DNA of 64,000 nucleotides, from assembly GCA_041447245.1 (NCBI GenBank), contig JBGMEA010000006.1, positions 124,001 to 188,000 of the forward strand, written 5' to 3'. The translations under genes and the position numbers were made by a program. The DNA is from JBGMEA01 sp041447245 (GTDB lineage: Bacteria > Bacillota > Clostridia > Eubacteriales > Anaerofustaceae). Below the pieces are notes generated by a model. That model did not search any database. It saw nothing but the letters and a program-made list of their open reading frames with translations, and was not told the DNA's origin. The stretch's first letter is position 1; each line of letters starts with the position of its first letter. Below, piece by piece: positions 48,624 to 58,219 of this stretch.

Positions 48624-49331
48624 TCAGCGTTCATTATTGAGGGTGCCGTGTTTATGTTTCGGCGATCCGGACGGTCTGGATTTTGGGGAATTCAAACGCT
48701 CTTTGACGGAGGGCCTGACCTTCGCGCCAGTGATGCGGTACGCTGTGGGGACGCTGCGGTTCTTTTCAAAATAAGGCGTCCATTCGTCGCCGGTGGGCAG
48801 AACGTAACCGTGTGCGGTGAACGCGCCGCGCTCCGCCTCGGCGGCAATCATCCCCAGCTTTTCAAAGTCAATGGCTGCTTTCCATTTTTCCGGCATGTCC
48901 ACCATGCCGGATTGATAGGCGTAATATCGGCCCAATGCGTCGGCGTTTTTCGCCTCGGGAATCAGCAGAAAAAACTCGCTGTTTTCCTGAAAGTCGATGA
49001 TCTGCTCCAGCTTCCGCAAACGCAGGGGGCTTTCTGAAACCGCGTCCAGCAATTCCCGCTCTGGCGGTGTCAGTGCCGCGATCCGCGCCGCCGCATAATT
49101 CAGCTCATCCGGCGTGGCATTTATTACAGCATCGGGATTGACCGCCAGAAGCTGATCCAGCGCGGGAATATCGCTGATAAAATCAGTGACCTCGCAGACC
49201 GTTCCTATGGTTCCCGCGCCAATGCTCCGCATAGCCTCTTGGAATTGCTCCGGTTTGGAGGGGAGTGTAAGAATTACGCTTCTGTACGGGTCCACGGTAC
49301 TGGTAAACCGCATTTTTGTGTAATTGTTCAT
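48624..49331 (-). CDS. ArdA-like antirestriction protein (tentative)
   Basis: 235 residues with a good SD (AAAGGAGCTAACAGAT). The central FISDIPALDQLL...DELNYAAARIAAL stretch and the later KNADALGRYYA and FTAHGYVLPTGDEW parts resemble the repeated acidic units of ArdA-type DNA mimics, but similarity is by eye only. The tail is basic (NSPKSRPSGSPKHKHG), unlike classical ArdA. It precedes the ArdC-like gene by 15 bases, which supports an antirestriction role. Confidence 0.5.
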   Translation of the reverse strand: MNNYTKMRFTSTVDPYRSVILTLPSKPEQFQEAMRSIGAGTIGTVCEVTDFISDIPALDQLLAVNPDAVINATPDELNYAAARIAALTPPERELLDAVSESPLRLRKLEQIIDFQENSEFFLLIPEAKNADALGRYYAYQSGMVDMPEKWKAAIDFEKLGMIAAEAERGAFTAHGYVLPTGDEWTPYFEKNRSVPTAYRITGAKVRPSVKERLNSPKSRPSGSPKHKHGTLNNER

Positions 49332-49416
49332 ATCTGTTAGCTCCTTTCAGAATCCGGGGAAATAAAAACAGCACGCCCCGCACAGGCCGGGGTAAACCTA
49401 TGCAGGAGCGCGCTCG

Positions 49417-49719
49417 CTATTCATTTTGGGAGCGTATGCTCCTGTCGGGAGGGCATATTTTCGCTTCTTTTGCGCGCTTGCTGTCGGCGGCCCGCCGCGC
49501 ATCGCTATACGGCTCCCGGACGGATACGCAGCTTTTGGGAACGATAAAACTGGCGGCTCCATGAGATTCCCGGCGCTCCAGCCTAACTTTATCGGGGTAT
49601 TTGACCGTCAGGCGCAGCAGCTTCTCACGCAGCTTCGGATTGTGGGTATAAACGCTGGCCGTATCTTCTTCCTCGTTGAAATTGATGACGGTTTCTTGTT
49701 CGTAACGGGAGAGTTTCAT
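49417..49719 (-). CDS. Conserved small ICE protein
   Basis: 100 residues from the ATG at 49719, with AAGGGGGAAATTCCT before it. A compact N-terminal domain (KLSRYEQETVINFNEEEDTASVYTHNPKLREKL) that I know only as a recurrent hypothetical protein of Tn1549-like elements, then a charged tail. Between the ArdA-like gene and the 49733 gene. Function unknown. Confidence 0.65.
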   Translation of the reverse strand: MKLSRYEQETVINFNEEEDTASVYTHNPKLREKLLRLTVKYPDKVRLERRESHGAASFIVPKSCVSVREPYSDARRAADSKRAKEAKICPPDRSIRSQNE

Positions 49720-49732
49720 AGGAATTTCCCCC

Positions 49733-50041
49733 TTACCGTTCAGGCTCGCCGCGCTTGGGGGACTTATACGGTTTGGAAAGCACCTCCCGGAACGCACGAA
49801 TCTTACCGGATGCATCCCGCATCGGCGTGAAGATATGCGGCGTTCTTAAATACATGCTGTCCATGCTAGCGCCGCCGTAATACCTGCCTTGGGGATCGCG
49901 TTCGCTTTCAAGCAGAACTAAACCGTTTGCCAGCATAAAACCCGATACCATGCGGCGGTTGACGCCCGGCAAGCCCATCGGGAGTTCTCTTTCCTTGATG
50001 GGGATTTCCGGGCCTAATTGCTCCGACATGTTTTTCGCCAT
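49733..50041 (-). CDS. Conserved small ICE protein next to topB
   Basis: 102 residues from the ATG at 50041 (GGAG eight bases before); a GTG three codons earlier overlaps the topB stop and is an alternative. Soluble, with a Tyr/Gly-rich middle (GRYYGGASMDSMYLRTPHIF) and the basic SPKRGEPER tail seen on several proteins of this backbone. No function known. Confidence 0.65.
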   Translation of the reverse strand: MAKNMSEQLGPEIPIKERELPMGLPGVNRRMVSGFMLANGLVLLESERDPQGRYYGGASMDSMYLRTPHIFTPMRDASGKIRAFREVLSKPYKSPKRGEPER

Positions 50042-50046
50042 GGCGC

Positions 50047-52137
50047 TCACTCCTTCTTGCCTGAAAACTCCAGCTTGAAATTGACATACTGTCCACCGGT
50101 ATCATCCAGCACAACTACAGCATCGTAGGTCTTACCGGTTTTTTCGGAATAACAGCTAGGCAGCGCCGCCCGCCCGTCCTTAAGGAGAGCGGCGACGATC
50201 TTCTTCGTCAGCTCCTTTTTCTTGGCGGTAAAGAAGCGGTTGTCTTTCCAGAGGACAAACCCACAAGTTCGGTTTTCACAGGAAAAGCCTTTTTTGCTCT
50301 CCGTCACACGGCTGCCGCAGCGAGGGCAGATGCCTATCGTTTCCCGGTCGGAGGGAAACGCCGCGCGTGCTTCCGGCTCATAGGTTTGCACCAATTCGCC
50401 GGTCATGGCGATGATGCCATTCATGAAGCCGGTGGCTGCCAGTGCGCCGCGCTCCACCTGCTTTAGCTGTTCTTCCCAATCGGCGGTAAGCACCGGGGAT
50501 TTGAGCGTTTCTGGCAGGACGGCGATCAGGGCAGCGCCCTTTTCCGTAGGCAGCATATATTTTGCTTTCTTGGCCGTTTTGCGCTCCACAAGGCTGGTCT
50601 TTACCAGCTTTTCGATGATCCCGGCACGGGTTGCGGGCGTGCCCAAGCCCTTGCGCTCAGCATCTTCGGACATATCCTCCGCGCCCGCCGTTTCCATAGC
50701 GGAAAGCAGCGTATCCTCGGTAAAATGCTTGGGCGGCGTAGTCTTGCCCTCTTTAACAGCGGCAACCATTACCTCAAATTTCTGCCCCTCGGCCAAGATG
50801 GGCAGTGGCTTGATTGCGTCATCCTTGTTGTCCTCCGGCTGCTGTTTCAGGGTTTCCCGGAACCGCTGCTCAGCCTCCTTCCAGCCGGGTGCGAGGATAG
50901 ATTTACCCTTGGCGGTAAAGGGATGGCCCGCGCAGTCCAGCGTGATGGTAGTTTCGTTATAATCATGCTTGTTGCCCACGGCGCAAATCAGCCGGACAGC
51001 AATCATGTACAATACAGCGCGTTCCCCAGCAGGGAGTGCATCCAGGTCGGTTCCCCGCATGGTCAGCGTGGGGATAATGGCGTGATGGTCGGACACTTTG
51101 GCATTGGCGATTATCTGCACCGGGTTCATATATACCGCCGTCCCTTTTATAAAGGGTAGGACTTTGACAACGGCATTGATTAACACAGGCAGGTTCCCGG
51201 CCATATCCTCCGTCAGATACCGGCTGTCGGTTCGAGGGTAGGTACAGAGCTTCTTTTCATAAAGAGACTGCACATAGTCAAGGGTCTGCTGGGCGGTGTA
51301 CCCGTACAGGCGGTTGGCCTCCCGCTGGAGCGTAGTCAGGTCGTAGAGTTTGGGCGCCACGTCGGATTTGTCCTTGCGTTCGACAGTTTTTATGACGGCG
51401 GTCTGATCAAGGCAGGCGTTTTTCAGCTTTTCAGCCTCAGACTTATCCGTCAGACGGTCGCTGGTAGCGGCAAATCCGTTCAGGGCAATGGTCACGTTGT
51501 AAAAGGGAATGGACTTGAAAGCCGCGATAGCGGCCTCCCGCTGAACAAGCATGGCCAGCGTCGGGGACTGCACACGGCCCACGTTCAAGGTCTGTCCGTA
51601 CAGCACGGAAAACAGGCGGGTGGCGTTGATGCCTACCAGCCAGTCAGCCTGGGAACGGCACAGCGCCGATTGATACAGATTATCGTAGTCAGCGCTGTCT
51701 TTCAAATTCTGAAAGCCCTCGACAATGGCGCTTTCCTCCATAGATGAAATCCAGAGCCTTTGCACCGGCTTCGTGCAGCCGCAATATGAGTAGACAATCC
51801 GGAAGATAAGCTCTCCTTCGCGCCCGGCGTCGGTGGCGCAGACGATACCGTCCACGTCCTTGCGGGACATGAGATTCCGCAGAATATTGAGCTGTTTTTC
51901 CTTGCCTTTCGGGACAACATACTTCCATCGGTCGGGCAGGATAGGCAAATCCTCCCGACGCCATTTGGCGTATTTTTCATCATAGGCATCGGCGGGAGCC
52001 AATTCCACAAGATGTCCCACGCACCAGGAAACGAGTATTCCGTTCCCCTGACAATATCCGTCCTTGCGCTCTTTCACACCGATCACGGCGGCGATGGACT
52101 GCGCAACGGACGGTTTTTCGGCAATTACAAGTCGCAT
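50047..52137 (-). CDS. topB: DNA topoisomerase III
   Basis: 696 residues. Toprim domain with IAEKPS (Glu 7) and CATDAGREGELIFR near 107, then the type IA core with the active Tyr in CTYPRTDSRYL near residue 299, and a C-terminal zinc finger with CPRCG and CENRTCG near 610-632, followed by the usual TopB C-terminal domain. Length and order fit ICE-borne TopB. SD GAAGGAGG. It relaxes or decatenates element DNA during transfer and its re-establishment in the recipient. Confidence 0.95.
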   Translation of the reverse strand: MRLVIAEKPSVAQSIAAVIGVKERKDGYCQGNGILVSWCVGHLVELAPADAYDEKYAKWRREDLPILPDRWKYVVPKGKEKQLNILRNLMSRKDVDGIVCATDAGREGELIFRIVYSYCGCTKPVQRLWISSMEESAIVEGFQNLKDSADYDNLYQSALCRSQADWLVGINATRLFSVLYGQTLNVGRVQSPTLAMLVQREAAIAAFKSIPFYNVTIALNGFAATSDRLTDKSEAEKLKNACLDQTAVIKTVERKDKSDVAPKLYDLTTLQREANRLYGYTAQQTLDYVQSLYEKKLCTYPRTDSRYLTEDMAGNLPVLINAVVKVLPFIKGTAVYMNPVQIIANAKVSDHHAIIPTLTMRGTDLDALPAGERAVLYMIAVRLICAVGNKHDYNETTITLDCAGHPFTAKGKSILAPGWKEAEQRFRETLKQQPEDNKDDAIKPLPILAEGQKFEVMVAAVKEGKTTPPKHFTEDTLLSAMETAGAEDMSEDAERKGLGTPATRAGIIEKLVKTSLVERKTAKKAKYMLPTEKGAALIAVLPETLKSPVLTADWEEQLKQVERGALAATGFMNGIIAMTGELVQTYEPEARAAFPSDRETIGICPRCGSRVTESKKGFSCENRTCGFVLWKDNRFFTAKKKELTKKIVAALLKDGRAALPSCYSEKTGKTYDAVVVLDDTGGQYVNFKLEFSGKKE

Positions 52138-52331
52138 TTTTCAGCCTCCTTTTTCTTCGGGGTAATAATCAGATCACGGTAGCAGGGACCGGCACAGCGG
52201 CCGCCTTTATATCGGTCGCAGCCATAACAGGGATGGCTCGGATGCAACGCGGCGGGAGGTTGTTCCTCCCACCGCTGTTTTGGTATCTGCATCATCATTT
52301 TTTCATAGGGACTGTCAGTAAAATACCTCAC
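52125..52331 (-). CDS. Small cysteine-rich ICE protein
   Basis: 68 residues from a GTG at 52331 that overlaps the stop of the DUF4366 gene; its end overlaps the topB start by 13 bases, so it is coupled on both sides. A Cys-rich core, HPCYGCDRYKGGRCAGPC, predicts a small metal site. Function unknown. Confidence 0.7.
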   Translation of the reverse strand: MRYFTDSPYEKMMMQIPKQRWEEQPPAALHPSHPCYGCDRYKGGRCAGPCYRDLIITPKKKEAEKCDL

Positions 52332-53017
52332 TGATCTTCATCCTCCGTTTCCGGCCCGGCGTCCGGCTCTGGTTCCCCGTCGTCAGCGGATTCGTCCTCA
52401 TCCTCGCCAAAGTCGTATTCGTCCAGATCGGATTTCCCCTTTACGGACTGTTTGGGTTTACGGAATTTCAGAAAATACACGGCGGCACCGCCGATGACCG
52501 CCACGATCAGCACGACGGCAACTATGCCGCCCGTGTTGTTCTGCGATGCCGGTTCTTCCTCATCTGCCGGATCGGAAGACGGCTCCGGGGACGGGGACGG
52601 TTCCGGGGTGGCCGCAGAGGAAGTTTCGTCTGTTAGATCATCCTCATCAACAATGTCCAGTAAATCCCGTTCATCCACCATATTGAGGAAGTAAGCGTGA
52701 TACTGCTCCAAATCCTCGTCCACCGGCTTGTCATAGTCGATAACGATGTAAAAGATTTTGCCATTTCGGGTTTCCACGGCGATAAATTGCTTGTTGGTGC
52801 TCTTGTCATAAAGCAAATCGCGGGTGATTAGATTGCCGTCCTCATCAAGCGGCGTACCATCCTCAATGACCGGCGTTTCGCTAGGCGTGGGCGTAGGTGT
52901 AGAAATAGGTTCCTCAGTTTCCGGCCCGCCGCCTGCGTAAGCGACGGATGAAAAAGCCGTCATACAAAGCATGACGGCCAGCAGCGTAATAAAAAAGCGG
53001 AATTTCTTCTTATTCAT
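52328..53017 (-). CDS. DUF4366 surface protein
   Basis: 229 residues from the ATG at 53017. Signal peptide (1-28, ending AYA), a Thr/Pro spacer, a DUF4366 domain (about 50-130), an acidic/Pro linker, a transmembrane segment near 160-180 (GGIVAVVLIVAVIGGAAVYFL) and a very acidic cytoplasmic tail. Type I membrane topology. The family belongs to the conjugation machine of Tn1549-like elements. Exact job unknown. Confidence 0.8.
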   Translation of the reverse strand: MNKKKFRFFITLLAVMLCMTAFSSVAYAGGGPETEEPISTPTPTPSETPVIEDGTPLDEDGNLITRDLLYDKSTNKQFIAVETRNGKIFYIVIDYDKPVDEDLEQYHAYFLNMVDERDLLDIVDEDDLTDETSSAATPEPSPSPEPSSDPADEEEPASQNNTGGIVAVVLIVAVIGGAAVYFLKFRKPKQSVKGKSDLDEYDFGEDEDESADDGEPEPDAGPETEDEDQ

Positions 53018-53255
53018 CTTGATGATCCTCCTGTTTTTGTAAGAGTGAGGGCGTTCCACCATTTTCACGAAACGCCCGGATGAATGCGGCCAGCTCCTGC
53101 GGAGTGGCATCCACGCCTCGCACCAGTTCCACGATCTCGGTATTCTCAATCTCCGTTTTCTGCCGTTCCAGCTCCCGGAGCCGGGACTGAAACTCGGAGA
53201 TTTTCGCTTTGGTCTTTTCGATCTCGGCGTTGATTTTAGCAATTTTTTGGTTCAT
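53010..53255 (-). CDS. DUF4315 coiled-coil protein
   Basis: 81 residues from the ATG at 53255 (SD GAAAGGAG). Residues 1-45 form a coiled coil (KINAEIEKTKAKISEFQSRL), followed by the VDATPQELAAFIRAFRENGG turn typical of DUF4315. It lies between the NlpC/P60 and DUF4366 genes, as in related elements; overlaps the next gene by eight bases. Confidence 0.8.
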   Translation of the reverse strand: MNQKIAKINAEIEKTKAKISEFQSRLRELERQKTEIENTEIVELVRGVDATPQELAAFIRAFRENGGTPSLLQKQEDHQDE

Positions 53256-53268
53256 AGCCGCTCCTTTC

Positions 53269-55023
53269 TTAAAGTGGAAGTCTGCCAAAGGCACAAAAGT
53301 GCTCCTGGTAATATGAGGTATTGATGGATGAATAGTGGATGGGATTTCCGGCATGGATCATCATACCGTCACCAACATATATCCCCACATGGGACACGCC
53401 GGGAGTATCATATGTTCCGACGAAAAACACAAGATCGCCTGGCCTCGCGTTTGTAGCGGACACAGGTGTGCAGATGTTGTAAAGCCCCTGCGCGCCCAAC
53501 CTTCCGGTGTTCAAAACTCCGCTGTTGGTTAGCACCCAACTTACAAAGCCGGAGCAGTCAAAGGATGTGGTCGGATTACTGCCACCCCAAACATACGGGT
53601 ATCCGAGGTACTTTTCCGCTTCTTCGATGATAGCAGCGAAGGTTTCATCCGCAAGATATTCTTCCGGTATGTCATATTTGGGATAATCCTCAAGCGTGGA
53701 GGCGTTGGGGTATCCGGCGAACAGATCGGGCCGGTTTCCCAACGTGGACATATAGATCGCATACATGCCGACCTTTTCTTCGCTCATGATGTAGAGGGGC
53801 AGATGGGAAAGATTTTCGTTGTGCAGGGTAACATTGCAGATATAATAGTTGTACGGCACCTCAACTTCGTATTCATATTCCTCCGTTACCGTTTCTCCGG
53901 TTTCCGGGTCGGTATAGGAGTAGGTGCCCGTTCTCGTTTCTGTGCGGTAGCGGACTTCCACCTCCACGGTTTCCGTCAGTTGGTATTGCTTTTCAAAAAG
54001 CATGTCCAGAGTATCCCGCACTTCCTCCAAAGTCCATTCGCTGCCATGCCACGCTGTCAGAATAGAAATGAGAACGTAAGGGTCGTGCCCAATTTCATCA
54101 AGATCATAACGGTATTCATCATACCCACTGTGCAGAGTTTCGTAGTTATCAATTTCATGCTGAAGCTCATGTTCTATAGCGGCATATGCCGCTTCCGCTC
54201 CCAGCATAGCCTCATCAGTGGATGGATAGGTGGATATCGCAACCGATGGGACGCCAGCCTGAAAAAGCATCATGAAGGAGGACGCGGCGCTCATGATGAG
54301 CATGACCGCCACGACAACGCCCAGGACAATCAGGATAGGTTTCCAGTGGCGCGCCGCGAACGCCGCCGTCTTTTGGGCGGCCTCGGCGGTTTTCTTGGCT
54401 GTCTTTGCCGTTCGCTCCGTTGTCTTTTTTGCGGTTCCGGCTGTCTGCCCGGCCCTTTTCGCGGCGGCATACTGCCGTTTGATGGCCTGCTTTTGCTGCC
54501 AGCGGGAAAGCGGATTGGAGGAAAGCTGCGGATTTTCCCGCAGCGTTTTTTGATACAGGGCGCTGATGTTGGCCCGATCCGCCTTTTTCTCCAGCGTGGC
54601 AGCGGTGCGATGAGCTTTAAGCGCATGGCTGCGGTGGATAGAGCGAACCGCGCGGACGCCCGATTCAGCCGCCACCTCGGATTTGTGGGCCGCTTCCACA
54701 CCGACATTTTCATGTTCCACCTTGCCGATCTGCCGGTGGGCTTCCAGCGCTGGTGCCGAAAGAACCGCGTGGGAGAGCTTGGAGGGCGGCTTGGGCTTGT
54801 CGATTTCCTCAAAATACAAGCGCGTTTTCGGCTTGGCTTTTGCCTCGTCAAAAACGCGCTGCTTTCGTAGAACCTTCTTCTTCGGGATTTTCGCCTGTGC
54901 CGCGTCCAGCTTATCCGCTGTTTTCTCCGCTTTGCGGATATGGGGCGAAAGCTCCGGGTCTGCGCGCTCCGCGTCGGTGAAGCGCAGGCGGTAATCCCAG
55001 CTTTTCTGCTGCTTGGCGCTCAT
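53269..55023 (-). CDS. NlpC/P60 cell-wall hydrolase of the conjugation apparatus
   Basis: 584 residues from the ATG at 55023 (SD GAGGGGTG). A long basic cytoplasmic N-terminal part (1-220) rich in Lys and Ala, one transmembrane segment (about 222-250; WKPILIVLGVVVAVMLIMSA), an outer alpha/beta region, and a C-terminal NlpC/P60 domain (about 460-584) with Cys in SFDCSGFV and His in SHVGIYVGDG. It opens peptidoglycan for the transfer channel. The large basic N-terminus is typical for this family of elements. Confidence 0.88.
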   Translation of the reverse strand: MSAKQQKSWDYRLRFTDAERADPELSPHIRKAEKTADKLDAAQAKIPKKKVLRKQRVFDEAKAKPKTRLYFEEIDKPKPPSKLSHAVLSAPALEAHRQIGKVEHENVGVEAAHKSEVAAESGVRAVRSIHRSHALKAHRTAATLEKKADRANISALYQKTLRENPQLSSNPLSRWQQKQAIKRQYAAAKRAGQTAGTAKKTTERTAKTAKKTAEAAQKTAAFAARHWKPILIVLGVVVAVMLIMSAASSFMMLFQAGVPSVAISTYPSTDEAMLGAEAAYAAIEHELQHEIDNYETLHSGYDEYRYDLDEIGHDPYVLISILTAWHGSEWTLEEVRDTLDMLFEKQYQLTETVEVEVRYRTETRTGTYSYTDPETGETVTEEYEYEVEVPYNYYICNVTLHNENLSHLPLYIMSEEKVGMYAIYMSTLGNRPDLFAGYPNASTLEDYPKYDIPEEYLADETFAAIIEEAEKYLGYPYVWGGSNPTTSFDCSGFVSWVLTNSGVLNTGRLGAQGLYNICTPVSATNARPGDLVFFVGTYDTPGVSHVGIYVGDGMMIHAGNPIHYSSINTSYYQEHFCAFGRLPL

Positions 55024-55027
55024 ACGA

Positions 55028-57442
55028 TCACCCCTCGTACTTTTCATTAGGGCGCGTGGTCATGATGCGGTACAGCTCAGTATTTTTGGGGAACTTGTCG
55101 GCAAAGGGCAAGATGATGTTGCCGTAAAACAGCAGCCCTTCACCCTCACCAGAATGGGTCACGTAGGAAAGCTGGTACGGAGAGATATTGAGCTGCTTGG
55201 CTAAAATCTGGCGGTCGCCGCTGGCCTGATTGAGCATGTAAATGAAGTCGCTGTTTTCAAAGATATTCTCGATTTCACGGGAGGCCAGCAGGTCCTTGAT
55301 GTTCTGTGTGATCCCTGTCGGGATGCCGCCCCACTTACGAAAACGCTTCCAGATTTCCACGCTGTACGCCGCCGTCTGTTCCTCTTTTAAGAGCAAATGG
55401 AACTCATCAATATAGTAGCGGGTCGATTTTCCCTCGGCGCGGTTGGCGGTAACGCGGTTCCACACCTGATCCTGCACAATGAGCATCCCCAGCTTTTTAA
55501 GCTGCTTGCCCAATTCCTTGATGTCGTAACAGACGAGCCGGTTTTGGATGTCCACGTTGGTGCGGTGATTGAATACGTTGAGGGAGCCGGTGACGTAGAT
55601 TTCCAGCGCCGTGGCGATGTACTGCGCCTCTTTTTCATCCTGCCGCCGCAGTTCGTTATACAAATCCTCCAGAATGGGCATGTTCTCCGGCTTCGGGTCA
55701 GCAAGGTAATCCCGGTACACCAGCCGGACGCAGCGGTCGATCACCGTTTTCTCAATGGGCTGCAAGCCCTCCTTGCCGCCGACGATCAGCTCGCACAGGG
55801 ACAGAATAAAGTCGGATTTCAGCGTCAGCGGGTTATCTTCCTCGGAATAGTTGAGGTTCAAGTCCATCGGATTGATATAGTCGGTGCTGGTGGGGGAGAT
55901 TTTAATGACCTGTCCGCGCAGACGCGCCACAAGCGGATAATATTCGCCCTCGGGATCGCAAATGATTACATCATCTTTTGTAATAAGGATGACGTTCGTA
56001 ATTTCCCGCTTGGCCGAAAAGGATTTGCCGCTGCCCGGTGTGCCCAGGATCAGGCCGTTGGGGTTTTTAAGCAGCTTCCTATCCACCATAATAAGGTTGT
56101 TGGAAAGGGCGTTCAGTCCGTAGTACAGGGCTTCGCCGCCCTGCTGAAACAATTCCTGCGTCGTAAACGGCACAAAGATCGCCGTGCTGGAGGTGGTCAG
56201 CCCGCGCTGGATACCGATTTGATTGGCCCCCAGCGGGAGGGAGGACATCAGGCCCTGTTCCTGCTGAAAATCCAGCCGAACAAGCTGGCAGTTATATTTC
56301 TGCGCGATGCCCTTCGCCTGAAACACGTTGTTTCCCAGCCGCCGCTTGCCGTCCGCTGTGTTCAATACAAGGAAGGTCACAAGGAACATGCGCTCGTTGT
56401 GGCTTTGCAGGTCTTGCAGTAGCTTTTTCGCCTCCCCGCCGTAGGTGGCGAGGTCGGAGGGGATAATGTCCATGTCGTAGCCGGAGCGCACGGCTTTTTT
56501 CTGTTCCTGAATCTTCATGGAATCCAGATCGGTGATTTTGCGCTTGATGGTCTTGATAGCCGCGTTTTGATCGATGGACTGGATGTGCATGGTTACGATC
56601 AGGCTGCTTTCCATATCCAGAAATTCCGCCAGCAGCCGGTCGTTGAGTTCCGGCGCGAGGATTTGCAGGAAAGATACGGCACCCAGCTTTTTGCCCATAC
56701 GAAATACACGCGTATCCTTAAACTCAAAGGAGGACGGGGCGATATAGTCCTTGGTGGAAAGGCCGGAGGGAGCCAGCCAGTTCCAATCGAACAGGAATTT
56801 TTCATTTCCGTCCATATGGAATACGTTGTGTAGCAGCCGCAGCCGTTCCATGCCGGAAAGCGAAACGGCGGCCACGCCCAGCCTCTTGAAGTTATTGAGA
56901 ATATCGTTCTCGATACGTTCCAGCCGGGGCTTTGCCGTGCGGATGCCGTCCGCTTCGATACCGAAGGTAATGAACTTGGTTTTTGTCAGACCGTTGTTGC
57001 CCCGGGCAAGCTGGGTTTTGAGCATATCCGAGTATTCGGTACGGATGCTGTCAAAATCGTCGCGCTGGGGTGGAATGAAAATGCTCCGCTCAAAATCCTC
57101 CACACTGGCGCTCAGGTTCAAAAAGGAAAACTGAAAGCGGATGGAACTGTCAAAATAATTGAGGAAATCGCACCAGCCCTCAAAGATGGCCGTTTTATCC
57201 TCATTCTGCGCAAGCTGGTAGTTGATGTCCTGAAACTGAATGGTCTTGGTGTATAGAGTTTCCGTCGCCTGGCAGATGCCGTCCGGGTACATACGACGGT
57301 ACGGGATGGACTGCTGCGCCGATATTTCCTTCGGGTTGCCCCGGGCACGCTGTATGGCGGCGGCGATCTGTTTATTTTCCGCGCGGGACAGCCTGTGGTC
57401 AGGCTTTTCGGGCGCGGCATGCTTTTTCTTTTCCTGTAACAA
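55028..57442 (-). CDS. virB4: VirB4/TraE-type conjugation ATPase
   Basis: 804 residues. Walker A GTPGSGKS near 464-471 and Walker B-like YYIDEFHLLL near 670, with the extended VirB4 N-terminal domain (1-430). Start is a TTG at 57442, with AGGAGG ten bases upstream; it overlaps the PrgI gene by 44 bases. It powers assembly of the type IV secretion channel at the membrane. Confidence 0.92.
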   Translation of the reverse strand: MLQEKKKHAAPEKPDHRLSRAENKQIAAAIQRARGNPKEISAQQSIPYRRMYPDGICQATETLYTKTIQFQDINYQLAQNEDKTAIFEGWCDFLNYFDSSIRFQFSFLNLSASVEDFERSIFIPPQRDDFDSIRTEYSDMLKTQLARGNNGLTKTKFITFGIEADGIRTAKPRLERIENDILNNFKRLGVAAVSLSGMERLRLLHNVFHMDGNEKFLFDWNWLAPSGLSTKDYIAPSSFEFKDTRVFRMGKKLGAVSFLQILAPELNDRLLAEFLDMESSLIVTMHIQSIDQNAAIKTIKRKITDLDSMKIQEQKKAVRSGYDMDIIPSDLATYGGEAKKLLQDLQSHNERMFLVTFLVLNTADGKRRLGNNVFQAKGIAQKYNCQLVRLDFQQEQGLMSSLPLGANQIGIQRGLTTSSTAIFVPFTTQELFQQGGEALYYGLNALSNNLIMVDRKLLKNPNGLILGTPGSGKSFSAKREITNVILITKDDVIICDPEGEYYPLVARLRGQVIKISPTSTDYINPMDLNLNYSEEDNPLTLKSDFILSLCELIVGGKEGLQPIEKTVIDRCVRLVYRDYLADPKPENMPILEDLYNELRRQDEKEAQYIATALEIYVTGSLNVFNHRTNVDIQNRLVCYDIKELGKQLKKLGMLIVQDQVWNRVTANRAEGKSTRYYIDEFHLLLKEEQTAAYSVEIWKRFRKWGGIPTGITQNIKDLLASREIENIFENSDFIYMLNQASGDRQILAKQLNISPYQLSYVTHSGEGEGLLFYGNIILPFADKFPKNTELYRIMTTRPNEKYEG

Positions 57443-57794
57443 TGGCTTTTACCTCCTTGTCGAGCTGAGTTTGCCGTTCGAGAACGGCATAGAAGTTGTT
57501 CGTCCGATACAGTCTTTGCTTTGGGCGCGCAAATCGCGCCTGAATGATATGCCGCAGCAGCACCTCAAGGGGCTGACCGTTTTTTTCGTACAGAGCGAAC
57601 ATGAAAAACGGGAGCATGGACAGCACCATCATCAGGGCCGCCGCGCTCACGCTGGTATGGGCTTTAAGCAGAAAGAACAACGGAATCCCCGCTACAGCCG
57701 CAAGGCTGAAGCAGATGAGCTGCCGCTTGGTGAGATTGAACATCACTTTGGTTTTGATTTTCGTCAGGTCTTTGGGAACGGGAACGTAGGCCAT
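57399..57794 (-). CDS. PrgI-family membrane protein
   Basis: 131 residues. Two adjacent hydrophobic segments (about 27-45 and 50-68) after a short N-terminal domain (AYVPVPKDLTKIKTKVMFNLTKRQL), matching the PrgI/VirB3-like family that always precedes VirB4 in Gram-positive conjugation operons. SD GGAGG. Confidence 0.88.
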   Translation of the reverse strand: MAYVPVPKDLTKIKTKVMFNLTKRQLICFSLAAVAGIPLFFLLKAHTSVSAAALMMVLSMLPFFMFALYEKNGQPLEVLLRHIIQARFARPKQRLYRTNNFYAVLERQTQLDKEVKAIVTGKEKACRARKA

Positions 57795-58202
57795 TTACCG
57801 CACCTCCTGTTCTCTGGAGGGGTGTCCGGGCTTGACGGCAGAACTGGCGGCGCTTCGAAGCTTTTCTAATACAGACGGCTTTTCTTTCAGATCATAATCC
57901 CGCAGCGCGTCTTGCTTGTCGAACACCTCATTCAGCGCGAAGCTGAAATCACTCAAATCTTCTGTTCTCTCCAGCCACTTGTCCGCGACAACCTGCAAAG
58001 GGTTTTGGAACAGCAGCAGATAATCTGCTTCCTCCGGTCCAAAGCCGTGACTTTCCGTCAGATAGTAATGGGCGTCTTTAATAGCTGTAATTTCGCGGGA
58101 GATGTCGATCAGCGCGTCGCTGCTCATGGCCGCCCATTTTGCCCTGAACTCCGCGAGGTTTTCATTCAGCCGCTCAAATAATTGATCTAATTTATCCTGC
58201 AT
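57795..58202 (-). CDS. DUF3848-like ICE protein
   Basis: 135 residues from the ATG at 58202 (GGAGGTGATC before it; a GTG at 58214 is possible). Helical; LDQLFERLNENLAEFRAKW and ITAIKDAHYYLTESHGFGPEEADYLLLFQNPLQVVADKW match the DUF3848 family of Clostridia elements. Basic tail like other backbone proteins. Function unknown. Confidence 0.72.
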   Translation of the reverse strand: MQDKLDQLFERLNENLAEFRAKWAAMSSDALIDISREITAIKDAHYYLTESHGFGPEEADYLLLFQNPLQVVADKWLERTEDLSDFSFALNEVFDKQDALRDYDLKEKPSVLEKLRSAASSAVKPGHPSREQEVR

Positions 58203-58219
58203 TGCATTGATCACCTCCG

